Source: an uncultured Clostridia bacterium (GTDB lineage Bacteria > Bacillota > Clostridia > Christensenellales > Borkfalkiaceae). Taken from it: a stretch of 64,000 bases of DNA. The notes below the pieces were generated by a model. The model was not told where the DNA came from, did no database searches, and saw nothing but the letters and a program-made list of their open reading frames with translations. Each line of letters opens with the position of its first letter. Position 1 is the stretch's first letter. The stretch spans positions 1-64,000 of the forward strand of contig CASDRK010000002.1 of NCBI GenBank assembly GCA_949283125.1, read 5' to 3'. The translations under genes and the position numbers were made by a program. Positions 14,467 to 24,693 of the stretch are shown here, one piece after another.

Positions 14467-16434
14467 TCATGCCAGATTGCCGAGGGCGTTCTGCACGGCC
14501 AGAAGCAGCCTGCCAGAGCTCTGCGTGGCGCCCGATATCAGCAACGAGCCGTCGGGCACGCTGGCGGGCTCGCCGGTTTCATTGGCGGAGACAGTCATGG
14601 CGAGGATATCCTCCACCGACTTGCCTGCATATGCCGCGAGCAGCGCGGCTTCTCCCTTGAGATACACGGCGCGCATTTCATCCGTCCAGCCGTAGTCCGG
14701 ATTGGCGTGCGAGAGCTGGGTGTATTCGCTCGGCGCTATGCCGACACCGCGCACTATGCCGTCGGATACGGCCACATTTACCTTTACGCCGTATTCCACG
14801 CCGTAGTTTGTGTAGTGATATTCGCCCGTGACTATCTGATAGCCTTCGATGCCGGCCAGCGCATCCTGCACGGCGAGAAGTATTCTGCCGGAGCTCTGCG
14901 TGGCGCCCGATATCAGCAGCGAGCTGTCGGGCACGCCGGTGGGCTCTCCCTTTTCGTTGACGGAGACGCTCATTGTAATGACTGCGCCAACAGACTTGCC
15001 GACGTATGCGGCGAGCAGAGCGGTCTCGCTGTCCAGATAGTTCTGTCTGTTTTCGTCCGTCCAGCCGTAGTCCGGATTGGCGGGCGAAAGCTGGGTGTAT
15101 TCGCTCGGCACTATGGCGACGCCGGCAATGACGTCTCCGTTAAGAACGACCTTTACCTTTACGCCGTACTGCGTGCCGTAATTTGAGTAGCTGTATTCAC
15201 CCTCGCGCACGCTGTAGCCGTCTATTTTGAGAATGGCGTTCTGCACGGCCAGAAGCAACCTGCCCGAACTCTGCGTGGCGCCCGATATCAGCAGCGAACC
15301 GTCGGGCACGCCGGTGGGCTCGCCCTTTTCGTTGACGGAGACGCCCACGGCAAGCACCTCCGCCACGGACTTGTCCTTATACGCGGCGAGCAGCGCGGCC
15401 TCGTTGTTCAGATAGTTCTGCCTGTTTTCGTCCGTCCAGCCGTAGTCCGGATTGGCAGGCGAGAGCTGGGTGTAGTCGCTGTCGGCTATGGCGACGTTGG
15501 TTATTACTCCGCCGTTGACGGTAACGTTGACCTTTACGCCGTATTCCACGCCGTAGTTTGTATAGTGATATTCGCCCGCATAGGTCTCGCCCTGAACGGT
15601 CTGCGTGCCGAGGGCGTTCTGCACGGCCAGAAGCAATCTGCCCGAACCCTGCGTGGCGCCCGTTATCAGCAGCGAACTGTCGGAAACGGACTGCGGAACG
15701 CCGTTTTCGTCTACGGTGACAGACTCGGAGAGGATATCCGAGCGCGTTCTGCCGGCGTAGGACGCGAGCAGACCTTCGAGTCCGCCGTTCCATACGGACG
15801 CGCCGTCCCAGCCCTGGGAGACGGACGTATAGGGACTGTCTTCGACGAGAACTTTGGCTATCGTTTCGCCCTTCATTACCACCTTCACGGCTATGCCGTA
15901 GCGCGCCGACGCGGGATTGTAGGGATTGAGATAGCTGTATTCGCCGCGGCAGACGGAGTAACCGAACTGCTTCAGAGCGTCCTGAACGGCCAGAAGCAGC
16001 CTGCCGGAGCTCTGCGTGGCGCCCGCGATGACGACGGATTTGTCCACGCCCGTGGGCTCGCCGACGGCGTTCGTAACAACTTCCATGGCCATGACGTCGG
16101 CAACGTACAGCCCGCGGTAGCTGTTCAGAAGCGCCTGCTCGTTGTCGAGATAGTTCTGCCTGTTCTCGTCCGTCCAGCCGTGATCCGGGTTGGCGGGCGA
16201 GAGCTGGGTGTATCCGCTGTCGGCTATGGTGACTTTGCGTATGCGGTCGCCCTTGGAATCGGTCTGCACCTCCACGCTTACCTTGACGCCGTAATCCACG
16301 CCGTAATTGGTGTAGTGATACTCGCCCTGAACGATATTTGTCTCCCAGCCGCAGCCCGAAGCGAGCATGCTGCCCGCGCACAGCGCGCCGGCGAGACACA
16401 CGCCCGCGACTACCTTAATAAGTTTTTTGTTCAT
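14467..16434 (-). CDS. lipoprotein with five tandem FMN-binding domains
   Basis: 655 residues. A signal peptide ends in the lipobox LASG-C28. The rest is five repeats of about 125 residues, each ending in a flavinylation motif (I-x-GATQ-x-SGR-LLLAVQ); the predicted FMN-threonines are 140, 261, 387, 512 and 637. Repeats 1, 3, 4 and 5 share YTQLSPANPD.GW (SHANPD in repeat 5), while repeat 2 has a different centre. Proteins with one or two such domains (PplA type) act as surface electron carriers. A five-flavin wire loaded by ApbE and reduced through Rnf is inferred. ATG 16434 has GGAG five bases upstream. Confidence 0.93.
   Translation of the reverse strand: MNKKLIKVVAGVCLAGALCAGSMLASGCGWETNIVQGEYHYTNYGVDYGVKVSVEVQTDSKGDRIRKVTIADSGYTQLSPANPDHGWTDENRQNYLDNEQALLNSYRGLYVADVMAMEVVTNAVGEPTGVDKSVVIAGATQSSGRLLLAVQDALKQFGYSVCRGEYSYLNPYNPASARYGIAVKVVMKGETIAKVLVEDSPYTSVSQGWDGASVWNGGLEGLLASYAGRTRSDILSESVTVDENGVPQSVSDSSLLITGATQGSGRLLLAVQNALGTQTVQGETYAGEYHYTNYGVEYGVKVNVTVNGGVITNVAIADSDYTQLSPANPDYGWTDENRQNYLNNEAALLAAYKDKSVAEVLAVGVSVNEKGEPTGVPDGSLLISGATQSSGRLLLAVQNAILKIDGYSVREGEYSYSNYGTQYGVKVKVVLNGDVIAGVAIVPSEYTQLSPANPDYGWTDENRQNYLDSETALLAAYVGKSVGAVITMSVSVNEKGEPTGVPDSSLLISGATQSSGRILLAVQDALAGIEGYQIVTGEYHYTNYGVEYGVKVNVAVSDGIVRGVGIAPSEYTQLSHANPDYGWTDEMRAVYLKGEAALLAAYAGKSVEDILAMTVSANETGEPASVPDGSLLISGATQSSGRLLLAVQNALGNLA
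14470..16332 (-). repeat. five tandem units of about 375 bp within the FMN lipoprotein gene
   Basis: The spacings between the flavin codons are 121, 126, 125 and 125 codons. Units 3 to 5 are very alike at DNA level, suggesting recent duplication or gene conversion; unit 2 is the most diverged. Copy number could vary between strains or collapse in assembly. Confidence 0.85.
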
Positions 16435-16503
16435 ATCCGCTCCCCCGCGCGGCGGAAAGGCATGCAAATCACTCTGCCGCGCAAGCAAGATTTTATATGC
16501 ATT

Positions 16504-16532
16504 ATTTTAGCAGTTGTGCAACCCGATGTCAA
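16504..16532 (-). promoter_or_regulatory. promoter of the multi-FMN lipoprotein gene
   Basis: On the minus strand, TTGACA (16527-16532), a 17-bp spacer, and TAAAAT (16504-16509). The leader is about 60 nt and carries a normal ribosome site. Confidence 0.75.
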
Positions 16533-16574
16533 TTGCCGCGGGGCAATACTTTTAAAAATATATGCGCGGCGGCG

Positions 16575-16603
16575 AAAAAAGCGGGCCCTGCGAGGCCCGC
16601 TTT
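16575..16603 (-). terminator. terminator of the large ATPase-FtsX gene
   Basis: Stem AAGCGGGCC with GGCCCGCTT around a six-base loop. Read on the minus strand it is followed by a T-run. Confidence 0.8.
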
Positions 16604-16618
16604 GAAATATTTGCGCGA

Positions 16619-19564
16619 TCACTCCGTCCTGAGCGCCACGACGGGATCCTTTCTCGCCGCGGCGGACGCGGGAATGAGCCCCGAAATGAGCGTGAGCACT
16701 ATGGAGAGTCCTATCATTATCAGCGCCTGCCACCAAGGCAGCGCCGCAATGCCCCATATGCCCGCAAGGAAGAGCACGATGAGATTTATGACGAGCGACA
16801 GCAGATAGGTGATGGCTATGCCGATTATGCCGGCGCCGAGACCTATTATGAAAGTTTCGGCATTGAACAGGCGCTTGATGTCCTTCTTTCTTGCGCCGAC
16901 GGCGCGCAGGATGCCTATCTCCTTTATGCGCTCCACGACGGAAACATACGTGATGATGCCTATCATGACGGTTGAAACCACGAGGGAGAGCGCCGTGAAG
17001 GCTATGAGCGCTATCGTTATCATCTGGATCATGGTGTTGACCATTCCGATGATGAGCCCGACGGTGTCGGTAAAGGTTATTTTGTCGGCTATGGTCAGCT
17101 TGTGCGACTGCACGACGCCGTCTTCATCCGTCCACGTATAAGTTTCGCCCCGCTCGCACATGGCGTTCCACTCGTTCAGGTAATCGGTTATGGCCGTTTT
17201 TCCGTCGAAATCCACGGGGTAGATGTATATGGAGGAGGGTATTTCGGCCCCGCCGAGCAGCGCCGCGTCCACGCGGAGCATGGTGCTCTGATCGGTGCCG
17301 CTGCCCGAAAGTCCGGCAAGGAGCATATCCATTATGCTGCCCGAATCGTATATTGCCCCGCTGGCGGCGCCCGAATTGAGCGCGTAGTCGGCGGAATCTA
17401 TTTTTCCGTCGCCGTTCCTGTCGGAGAAATTTACGTAGTTGAAGTAGTAGGGAAGCATGCTGAGATAGCCGTTTTTGGAGGCGAGGATTTCGCCGACGAT
17501 GCGGCTCTGCAGGCTGTTTTCGCGCGCGTACTGCGTGAGCGCGGCCGTATGATAGAAGCCGGTGCTGAGACAGCCGTAAGATATGTCTTCCTTTTTCTGA
17601 AGTATGAGTCTGACGCTGAGGTCTACCCTGCTTTCGGAGGAGATGTCTATATCGGCGCCGCTTATGGGCAGAACCTTGTCGAATTTGCCGTCGTCCTCCT
17701 CGTCCTCCTGACTACCGTCGTTGTCAAAGCCTATGAAGTTGCCCTCGGTATATGTCTTTGCGAGCCACATGTCGGGAATGGTCTTGCCGAGCATCTGACC
17801 CACCATGTCGAGGTCGAAATAATCCGAAAGCTTGAAGTACACGTCGTCGTTGGAATACCATGTGAAGGATTTGGAATCGGGGCCGAGGAACTTGGAATAA
17901 TCAAAGCCGCCGTCATCCCCCTCGCCGCTTCCGACGAGACCTACCTGCTCGTCGTACATGTCGCTGTCGACGGCCTCGAAGGCGTAGTTGAGGAATTCCT
18001 TTTGCGTGAGATAGCCGAACTGGCCCATCATCAGATCGGGAATGGTATCCTCGCTCGTGACCATTACGAGCGTGCTCTTGTCCCCGAAGATGGCCTTCAG
18101 CTGCTCTTCGGACAGATCGGAGGCGGATGTGACTATGCCGTTTTCGTCGGTGTACGCGGCCACGACGTCGTACTGGCTCATGATGTATTCGTAATTGTCG
18201 GGCAGCTCGTCGAACGTGGCGACGGTGGAGATAGTGCCGGCGAAATCGGCATACTCCTCCTGCTGGCGCAGAATTTCGGAATACATTCCGCGTATGGCGG
18301 TGACGGACATGGTGCCGTCGGCCGACGTCTCCGCCGCACTGTCGACGCGGAAATCGGTGTAAATGTTGTTGGCCACATCAAAGCCGTAGTCGTACTGCAC
18401 AACGTTGTACGTCTCCTGCGGCACGGCGTTAAGGTAGCTCAAATACATTTCGCCTATGTTGTTCGTGGTGGAAAATCCCTGCGCGAACGAACCGAGCGTT
18501 TCCATGAGCGAATTGATGTAGACCTTGTCGTCGAGACGGGAGATATCCACCGTTTTATCGACGGACGAGGAGAGGTTGAGCAGCGACGTATAGTCTATCG
18601 CCGTTTCGGTTATGGCCACGGGGTTGCCGGAGAGCATGTCGTTCTGCATGTCGTTTATGTACGACTGAACGCCCGCCGAGATGGCCAGAACCATTGAAAC
18701 GCCTATTATGCCTATGGAGCCGGCCACCGACACCATGGCCGTGCGCCTGCGCTTGGACAGCAGATTTTTGAGCGACAGCGAAAACGCCATGTTGAAGGGC
18801 ATTGCCGAGCGCTTGCGGCTGCCCTTGCGCTTTTTGAGCTCCTTGAGCTGCTTTTTGGTGAGCTCGCGCGCGGGCTCCGACTCGCCGGCAAAGGGACGGC
18901 TGTCGCCTATCACTTCGCCGTCCAGCAGATTGATTATGCGCGTGGAATAGCGGCGGGCGAGGTCGGGATTGTGCGTGACCATTATTACGAGACGGTCGCG
19001 CGAGACCTCCTTTAAAAGCTCCATTATCTGCACGCTCGTTTTGGAATCGAGCGCGCCCGTGGGCTCGTCGGCAAGCACGATTTCGGGGTCGTTGATGAGG
19101 GCGCGGGCTATGGCCACGCGCTGCGCCTGCCCGCCCGAAAGCTGGTTGGGGCGGTTGTGCATCCTGTCCTTGAGCCCGACTTTTTCAAGCGCTTCCACGG
19201 CCCTGCGCCTGCGTTCGCGCTTGGACACGCCCGAAATTATTAGGGCGAGCTCGACGTTCTGCAGAATGGTCTGATGGGGAATGAGATGATAGCTTTGGAA
19301 AATGAAGCCTATGGAGTGGTTGCGGTAGGTGTCCCAGTCGCGGTCGCCATACTCTTTGGTGCTCTTTCCGTCTATTATTAGGTCGCCCGACGTGTAGTGG
19401 TCGAGACCGCCTATGATGTTTAAAAGCGTGGTCTTGCCGCAGCCCGAAGGGCCGAGGATGGAGACGAATTCGCTTTTGCGGAACTTGAGCGACACGCCCT
19501 TGAGCGCGTGGACCGCGCCGCCGGCAACTTCGTAATCCTTGACTATCTTTGATAATTCAAGCAT
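16619..19564 (-). CDS. ABC transporter, ATPase fused to large FtsX/MacB-type permease
   Basis: 981 residues. An N-terminal ATPase of the LolD/MacB type (Walker [10 protein letters not shown] at 38-46, [24 protein letters not shown]) is joined by a basic linker to a permease. The first membrane helix is near 275-300. A very large outer domain of about 500 residues follows, with three helices at the C-terminus, ending [19 protein letters not shown]. In this family ATP hydrolysis moves the outer domain, for efflux, lipoprotein release or sensing; the substrate here is unknown. The start follows AAAGGGG at good spacing. It has the same layout as the truncated gene at the left edge. Confidence 0.92.
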   Translation of the reverse strand: MLELSKIVKDYEVAGGAVHALKGVSLKFRKSEFVSILGPSGCGKTTLLNIIGGLDHYTSGDLIIDGKSTKEYGDRDWDTYRNHSIGFIFQSYHLIPHQTILQNVELALIISGVSKRERRRRAVEALEKVGLKDRMHNRPNQLSGGQAQRVAIARALINDPEIVLADEPTGALDSKTSVQIMELLKEVSRDRLVIMVTHNPDLARRYSTRIINLLDGEVIGDSRPFAGESEPARELTKKQLKELKKRKGSRKRSAMPFNMAFSLSLKNLLSKRRRTAMVSVAGSIGIIGVSMVLAISAGVQSYINDMQNDMLSGNPVAITETAIDYTSLLNLSSSVDKTVDISRLDDKVYINSLMETLGSFAQGFSTTNNIGEMYLSYLNAVPQETYNVVQYDYGFDVANNIYTDFRVDSAAETSADGTMSVTAIRGMYSEILRQQEEYADFAGTISTVATFDELPDNYEYIMSQYDVVAAYTDENGIVTSASDLSEEQLKAIFGDKSTLVMVTSEDTIPDLMMGQFGYLTQKEFLNYAFEAVDSDMYDEQVGLVGSGEGDDGGFDYSKFLGPDSKSFTWYSNDDVYFKLSDYFDLDMVGQMLGKTIPDMWLAKTYTEGNFIGFDNDGSQEDEEDDGKFDKVLPISGADIDISSESRVDLSVRLILQKKEDISYGCLSTGFYHTAALTQYARENSLQSRIVGEILASKNGYLSMLPYYFNYVNFSDRNGDGKIDSADYALNSGAASGAIYDSGSIMDMLLAGLSGSGTDQSTMLRVDAALLGGAEIPSSIYIYPVDFDGKTAITDYLNEWNAMCERGETYTWTDEDGVVQSHKLTIADKITFTDTVGLIIGMVNTMIQMITIALIAFTALSLVVSTVMIGIITYVSVVERIKEIGILRAVGARKKDIKRLFNAETFIIGLGAGIIGIAITYLLSLVINLIVLFLAGIWGIAALPWWQALIMIGLSIVLTLISGLIPASAAARKDPVVALRTE

Positions 19565-19688
19565 GGTTGTGCCCCTTTGATTTAAATATATCTTGCGTCG
19601 TTTACCCTAATATAATATCACCGCGCCGGACAAAATGTCAACGAACGGCGCGGGAGATAAGTTAAATTCACAAAATTTTCAACTACTT

Positions 19689-20456
19689 TCACTCATTGTT
19701 TTCATCGTCTTTGCGATCGTCTGAATGCCTTGAAGCGCGGCCGGCGAGTTCGCCGAGCATATCTTCCAGACTTCTGTCGGAGCGGAAGGCAAACAGAAAG
19801 CCGGGCTTTTTGAGCTTTTTGGCTCCGGCGCCGAGACGCGAACGCGCCTCCTCGTAGCGCAGCCTGATGCCGAGTTTGAGCTTTTCGTATGCGACCACGA
19901 CGTTATGCTGCTTTGCAAAGGCGCGTATGCGCACCGAAAGGTTGACGGCATGGGCGAGGTCGACGAAGAACACGCCGAAGAATATGCCGACCACGAACGA
20001 AAAGGCTATGTTGGAGACAAACCACTCCACCCACTTTATCACGAACGGATCGATGACAAAATAATATACCGCGCCGACCGCGGTCCATATGAGCGAAAAT
20101 AGCGGACATATGATGCCCTGAACGTTGCCCGGCCTGTTTGAATAGTCCCACAGCTTGATCTTCATGCCCCTTATGAAGACGAGCCCTCCGACATATTCTA
20201 TCGCAGTCATGGCAACGCCCATCGCGATGACGGTTATAACGGCGTCCCATGCGGGCACGCCCGTGCCGACGGGAATGCAGCACACTGCGTACAGCCCGAC
20301 GAGACCGAACCCGTAAATGGGCAGATAGGGCCCCGTGAGAAAGCCGGGGTTTATCCACTTTTTCGCCGAAACGAAGCGGCGGAACACGACCTCGACGCAC
20401 CAACCGAGACAGCTGCCGACAAAGAACAGAAAGCAGAGCGATAAAAATACGGTCAT
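19689..20456 (-). CDS. CmpB-family putative ABC transporter permease
   Basis: 255 residues. About six membrane helices precede a basic cytoplasmic tail. The N-terminal GSCLGWCVEVVFRR, the PGFLTGPYLPIYGFG block and the GNVQGIICPLFSLIW block are typical of the CmpB family (PF06541), annotated as a putative permease but without a known transport partner. It starts 10 nt after the gltX stop, so it is the third gene of a thrE-gltX-cmpB operon. Confidence 0.85.
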   Translation of the reverse strand: MTVFLSLCFLFFVGSCLGWCVEVVFRRFVSAKKWINPGFLTGPYLPIYGFGLVGLYAVCCIPVGTGVPAWDAVITVIAMGVAMTAIEYVGGLVFIRGMKIKLWDYSNRPGNVQGIICPLFSLIWTAVGAVYYFVIDPFVIKWVEWFVSNIAFSFVVGIFFGVFFVDLAHAVNLSVRIRAFAKQHNVVVAYEKLKLGIRLRYEEARSRLGAGAKKLKKPGFLFAFRSDRSLEDMLGELAGRASRHSDDRKDDENNE

Positions 20457-20466
20457 GTCGGAATGC

Positions 20467-22113
20467 TCAGCCGACGCGGGCGGCGGCGAGACGGGCGAGA
20501 GAACGCTCCCTGCCCAGAATTTTCATGATGGTGCACAGGTCGGGCGAGTTTGGCATGCCCGTTACGGCTATGCGCAGTATTTCGGCCGCGTCCGCCACGC
20601 TGCCCCTATATGCGGAGGGGTCAGCCCTGTAATCGCTCATTTCGGCGGCGAATCCGCACCGCGCGGCCACGGATTTCACCTTGGCGAACCATGCGGAATT
20701 GTCGTCCGACGGGTCGTACTCCGCGGCAAAACCGGAGAGAATTGCGTTTACCGTGTCGCCGTCGAAGCGGTAGTCGTAAACGGGAGAGAACGTATCGTCG
20801 AAAAAGTAACCTATGAGCGCCGCGCCCTGTTCCGCGCGCTCGATGTCCTTGCGCCGCTTTTTGCTGTTTGTGCCCATCACAAGGTTGAGTATGTCGATGA
20901 CGTAGGCCCTGTCGGCAAAGTGCGCCCTGTCGGAATCGGAGCCGAACTCCTCCGCCCAGCCGTTCAGAAAATCGTACATCTCCTCCGCGGAAAGTCTGGA
21001 AAGCTCCGTTCTGGATATGTCGTTGAGCTTGTCGAGGTCGAAGAGCGCGCCGCTCTTGCCCATCTTTTCGATGGTGAATCTGAACTGCGTATAGTCGGCG
21101 TCGGGATTTTTGCGCTCCCACTCCTCGAAGTTGGAGTTGAGAATGGTCATCAGATATTTGACCACGGCAACGGGGTAGTAGCCGGCCTTGCGATAATAAT
21201 CGAGCGACAGCTCGGGATCCTTGCGCTTGGACAGCTTGCGCTTTGTGCCGCCGTCCATCTTCATCAGCGAGCAGGTATGCCCGTATGCGGGCATGGGGAA
21301 GCCGAGCACCTTGAACAGCTCGATGTGAACGGGCAGGCTGGACAGCCACTCCTCCCCCCTTATCACAAGCGTGGTGCGCATGAAGTGGTCGTCGATAGCA
21401 TGCGCGAAGTGATACGTGGGAATGCCGTCGGACTTGAGCAGCACGACGTCCTGATCGTTTTCCGTCACGGTTATTTCGCCCTTTATCCTGTCGCGGAAGG
21501 TCAGCTTGTTTTCCGTGCTGCCCTGCGACTTAAGCCTTATCACAAAGGGCTTGCCCGCCGCAAGGTTTGCGTATATCTGCTCTTCGGAAAGGTTGCGGCA
21601 GACGGCGTACCTGCCGTAGTAGCCCGTTATCTGCTTTTGGGCGGTCTGCTCCTCCCTCACCCTGTCGAGCTCCTCCTCCTTGCAGAAGCAGGGATAGGCC
21701 AGCCCGCGCGCGATGAGATCCTTTGCGAACGCGCGATAGATCGAGGCGCGGCGGCGCTGGTAATAGGGGCCGTATTTGTTGAGGGGAGAATCTATCTCCG
21801 CGCCCTCGTCAAAGTTGACGTTGAAATATTTCAGGGAGCGGATGACCGATTCCACGGCTCCCTCCACCCTGCGCTTTTCGTCGGTGTCCTCTATGCGGAG
21901 ATAGAATATGCCGCCCGTGGTGTGGGCGATGCGCTCGTCGGCGAGCGCGGAATACAGATTGCCGAGGTGTATGAAACCCGTGGGCGAGGGCGCAAGCCTT
22001 GTTACCTGCGCGCCCTTCGGCAGGTCGCGCGGGGGATACATCTCCTCGTACTTGTCGAGGGGAAGAAGGTCGGTATCGGGAATGAGTGCGGATGCGAGTT
22101 TGATTAAGTCCAT
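20467..22113 (-). CDS. gltX: glutamate--tRNA ligase
   Basis: 548 residues; charges tRNA-Glu. The class I motifs are present: APSPTGFIHLGN (HIGH box, near residue 50) and KLSKRK (KMSKS box). About 40 residues precede the usual VTRLAPSPTG start, so the enzyme is longer than the typical 480-500. Since the window also carries GlnRS, this enzyme need not charge tRNA-Gln. It starts 3 nt after the upstream stop, with AAGGT ten bases before. Confidence 0.95.
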   Translation of the reverse strand: MDLIKLASALIPDTDLLPLDKYEEMYPPRDLPKGAQVTRLAPSPTGFIHLGNLYSALADERIAHTTGGIFYLRIEDTDEKRRVEGAVESVIRSLKYFNVNFDEGAEIDSPLNKYGPYYQRRRASIYRAFAKDLIARGLAYPCFCKEEELDRVREEQTAQKQITGYYGRYAVCRNLSEEQIYANLAAGKPFVIRLKSQGSTENKLTFRDRIKGEITVTENDQDVVLLKSDGIPTYHFAHAIDDHFMRTTLVIRGEEWLSSLPVHIELFKVLGFPMPAYGHTCSLMKMDGGTKRKLSKRKDPELSLDYYRKAGYYPVAVVKYLMTILNSNFEEWERKNPDADYTQFRFTIEKMGKSGALFDLDKLNDISRTELSRLSAEEMYDFLNGWAEEFGSDSDRAHFADRAYVIDILNLVMGTNSKKRRKDIERAEQGAALIGYFFDDTFSPVYDYRFDGDTVNAILSGFAAEYDPSDDNSAWFAKVKSVAARCGFAAEMSDYRADPSAYRGSVADAAEILRIAVTGMPNSPDLCTIMKILGRERSLARLAAARVG

Positions 22114-22116
22114 GTT

Positions 22117-23514
22117 TTATTTACCTTGACAGTCGTTTTGCAGATTTCCTTCGTGCTTTGTCTGCTGTTTGAGTTTTTTGCGGAGCAGGCGCTTTAAGGC
22201 CGCCTTGCCCTTGACGGGGTGGATTATCTGGAACAGGGCGGTTATTACCGAGATGCCCACCGCTATGCCCAGAAGCGTGAGACCGGCCGTTTCGCCCCAC
22301 TGCGCGGCAAAGGCCATGTCGCCCGTGACTATGCCGTTCATCGTGTAATAGAGCGAGCCGCCGGGCACGAACACGATGATCGCGGGCACGAGGAAGATGG
22401 TGGAAGGCGCCTTGAACGCGCGGGCCATCACCTCCGCCACGACGGCGGCGAAGAGCGTGGCGACGAAATGTTCCAAAAACACGTTGCCCGTAAAGGTCTG
22501 CAGCAACAGGAATATGATGAACGTGACGAGAATGTTGCCCGTGCCGATAAGTATTTTTTTGAACGAGCAGTTGAACATCACGCCCACGGCGCACGCGCCG
22601 AGAAGGCACGTGACGGTCGAATAAATGTAGTATTCCCAGCCGGCGCGCGCAACGGGCGGTATGCTGACGACTATCGGGTTGAGCAATATGAGCGACGCGC
22701 CGTAGCCGGCGGCGATGGCCAGTATGGAGAGCACGCCGTTCAGAAATTCAAACGCGCCCGAGTATATGTCGCCGGCAAACATGTCGCGCACGGCGTTGCA
22801 TATAAGCAGGCCGGGAACAACGACCATTATCGTGCCTATCATGGCCATGGACACGGAACATCGCGCGCCGCAGGCAATGAACAGCCGGCACAGAAGTATG
22901 GAAGTGACGCCGCCGAGGAGCGACAGCACAAATGTGCGGGCATAGGCGTTGAAATCGCGGCGGGAAAGCAGGATGTTTATGTACATCATCATGCACCCGG
23001 CAAGGAAAGCGGGTATCCCGTCGATGAGCGCGCCGCCGAAATAGACGGTGAATATGCCCGCGACCAGCCCGCCGCTGAGCACGGTGACGGGCAGTTTGTA
23101 GCCGCGCGTGCGCGATATCTCTTCGAGCCGCGTCTCGCCCTCCTCCACCGTGAGCTTTTTGGAGCAGACGTCGCGCGAGAGCTGATTGTAAAGCTCCATC
23201 TTGAGAAAGTCGTTGCTGACCTCGTAATTGCGCTTGAGCTGCGCCACTTCGCTGCCGTCGGCCAGCCTGACGCTGCAGATTATGACCGACGGGAAGGACA
23301 TCACGTTGACTTCCTTTGCGCCGCACGCAAGGCAGATGAGCTTTACGGCCGTCTCCACGCGCGAAACGGACGCGCCCGCAGACAGCAGGCCCGCTCCTAT
23401 ATTCAGCGCCAGCGCGAGCACCCTGTCGAAATATCTTCTTTCGTGCTCGGAGCGCAGCAGCGCTATCTCCGCGTCTTCCGCCGTCGGCGGAATATTATCT
23501 TTGATAATATCCAT
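22117..23514 (-). CDS. ThrE-type threonine/serine exporter family protein
   Basis: About 465 residues. The N-terminal cytoplasmic domain has the family pattern GLLSAGASVSRVE and PSVIICSV. Two sets of membrane helices follow, covering both halves of ThrE (PF06738 and PF12821) in one chain. Export of small amino acids is the family role; the substrate here is inferred. The start ATG 23514 has no Shine-Dalgarno site, and the -10 box of a strong promoter lies nine bases upstream. It heads the operon with gltX and the CmpB-like gene. Confidence 0.9.
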   Translation of the reverse strand: MDIIKDNIPPTAEDAEIALLRSEHERRYFDRVLALALNIGAGLLSAGASVSRVETAVKLICLACGAKEVNVMSFPSVIICSVRLADGSEVAQLKRNYEVSNDFLKMELYNQLSRDVCSKKLTVEEGETRLEEISRTRGYKLPVTVLSGGLVAGIFTVYFGGALIDGIPAFLAGCMMMYINILLSRRDFNAYARTFVLSLLGGVTSILLCRLFIACGARCSVSMAMIGTIMVVVPGLLICNAVRDMFAGDIYSGAFEFLNGVLSILAIAAGYGASLILLNPIVVSIPPVARAGWEYYIYSTVTCLLGACAVGVMFNCSFKKILIGTGNILVTFIIFLLLQTFTGNVFLEHFVATLFAAVVAEVMARAFKAPSTIFLVPAIIVFVPGGSLYYTMNGIVTGDMAFAAQWGETAGLTLLGIAVGISVITALFQIIHPVKGKAALKRLLRKKLKQQTKHEGNLQNDCQGK

Positions 23515-23523
23515 ACGCAAATT

Positions 23524-23551
23524 ATTATAGCAGAACGGGCGATAAAGTCAA
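23524..23551 (-). promoter_or_regulatory. thrE-gltX operon promoter, leaderless geometry
   Basis: On the minus strand, TTGACT (23546-23551), a 16-bp spacer, and TATAAT (23524-23529), then nine bases to ATG 23514. Confidence 0.78.
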
Positions 23552-23620
23552 TTAAAATCATTGCGCGAAAAAATCGTGCGCAGGCAAAGTTTTGCGCCGT
23601 GCGGCGCGGGGCAAAGCGAG

Positions 23621-23649
23621 CGCGGCGCGGGCAATGTGCCCGCGCCGCG
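23621..23649 (-). terminator. hairpin after the first degV gene
   Basis: A perfect 13-bp GC-rich stem (23621-23633 with 23637-23649) just beyond the stop codon, with no clear T-run. Confidence 0.6.
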
Positions 23650-23670
23650 AGATGTGCCGCTTATGAAATT

Positions 23671-24534
23671 TTATCTCTCCTTTGCGTGGAAGATGAGACC
23701 TATGGTGCCGGGGCCGCAGTGCGAACCTATGACCGGGCCGACGGGCTGAACCACTACGTCCGCCGCGGGGAACTGCGCCTTTATGTCCGCCACGAAGTGT
23801 TCGGCCGCGTCGGGGCAGTCGGCCTGAAGGACAAACACCTTGTACTTATCGAGCTCCGAGCCCTTTTCTGCCATGTAGCCGCGCAGGGCGGCCATGGCTT
23901 TTTTGAAGCCCTTCTGCTTGTCGATGTTGATTATTTTGCCCTCATCGTTGAAGTATAGTATGGGCTTTATCCCCAGAAGATTGCCGAACACCTTGGACAC
24001 GCCCGACACCCTGCCGCCCCTGTAGAGATAGGTGAGATCTTCCACCGCGAAGTATGTGGCGGTGTGGGGCACGAGCTCATTTACGTATGCTTCCAGCTCA
24101 TCCATGGAAGCGCCTTCCCTGTACCTGAGCGCGGCGTAATAGACGATGAACCCCGCGCCGAGCGAGATGGTTTTGGTGTCCACGGTGCGTATTTCGCGCT
24201 CGGGATACTTCTCCTTGAGCGCGGCGATCGCCGCGTCCATGGCGTTGAACGTGGCGCTCATGGCATGCGAGAAGGTTATGTAGAATATGTCCTGCCCGGC
24301 GGCGAGGACGGGTTCGAAATATTCGGTGTACGCATATTCGTTGAGCGCGCTGGTCTTGGGCACGGCTCCCTGACGCATGGCCTTGAAAAAGCCTTCGAAG
24401 TCGGTCTCTCTGCCCATGTCGTAAAAATATTCCCTGTCGCCGAGCGTATAGGGCATTTTAATAACTTCCAGCCCGAGCTCGTCTATCGTCTCGTACCACA
24501 ATTCGCAGTTGCTGTCGCAAAATAATTTATACAT
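23671..24534 (-). CDS. DegV family fatty-acid-binding protein
   Basis: 287 residues, the normal length. DegV/FakB proteins hold a fatty acid for the kinase FakA so that it can enter phospholipids. Blocks seen are the N-terminal CDSNCELWYE, the ISFSHAMSAT-like segment (YITFSHAMSATFNAMDAA) and, at the end, GPVIGSHCGPGTIGL. The start follows AAGGAG at six bases. A second DegV lies at 25551; no FakA is in the window. Confidence 0.93.
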   Translation of the reverse strand: MYKLFCDSNCELWYETIDELGLEVIKMPYTLGDREYFYDMGRETDFEGFFKAMRQGAVPKTSALNEYAYTEYFEPVLAAGQDIFYITFSHAMSATFNAMDAAIAALKEKYPEREIRTVDTKTISLGAGFIVYYAALRYREGASMDELEAYVNELVPHTATYFAVEDLTYLYRGGRVSGVSKVFGNLLGIKPILYFNDEGKIINIDKQKGFKKAMAALRGYMAEKGSELDKYKVFVLQADCPDAAEHFVADIKAQFPAADVVVQPVGPVIGSHCGPGTIGLIFHAKER

Positions 24535-24587
24535 ATTGCTCTCCTTTGTTCTGCATCGTAAAGCGCCGAAGCCTTTACTTTATAGAC

Positions 24588-24616
24588 ATTATAAAACCAA
24601 ATGTAGCAAAACGCAA
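24588..24616 (-). promoter_or_regulatory. promoter of the first degV gene
   Basis: On the minus strand, TTGCGT (24611-24616), a 17-bp spacer, and TATAAT (24588-24593). Confidence 0.7.
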
Positions 24617-24693
24617 GCGATTTTAGCGAATGAACGAGAATATCGGCGCAATATCCGGCAGCCCGCGCGGCAAGAAAAGCGGACGACGACGGC

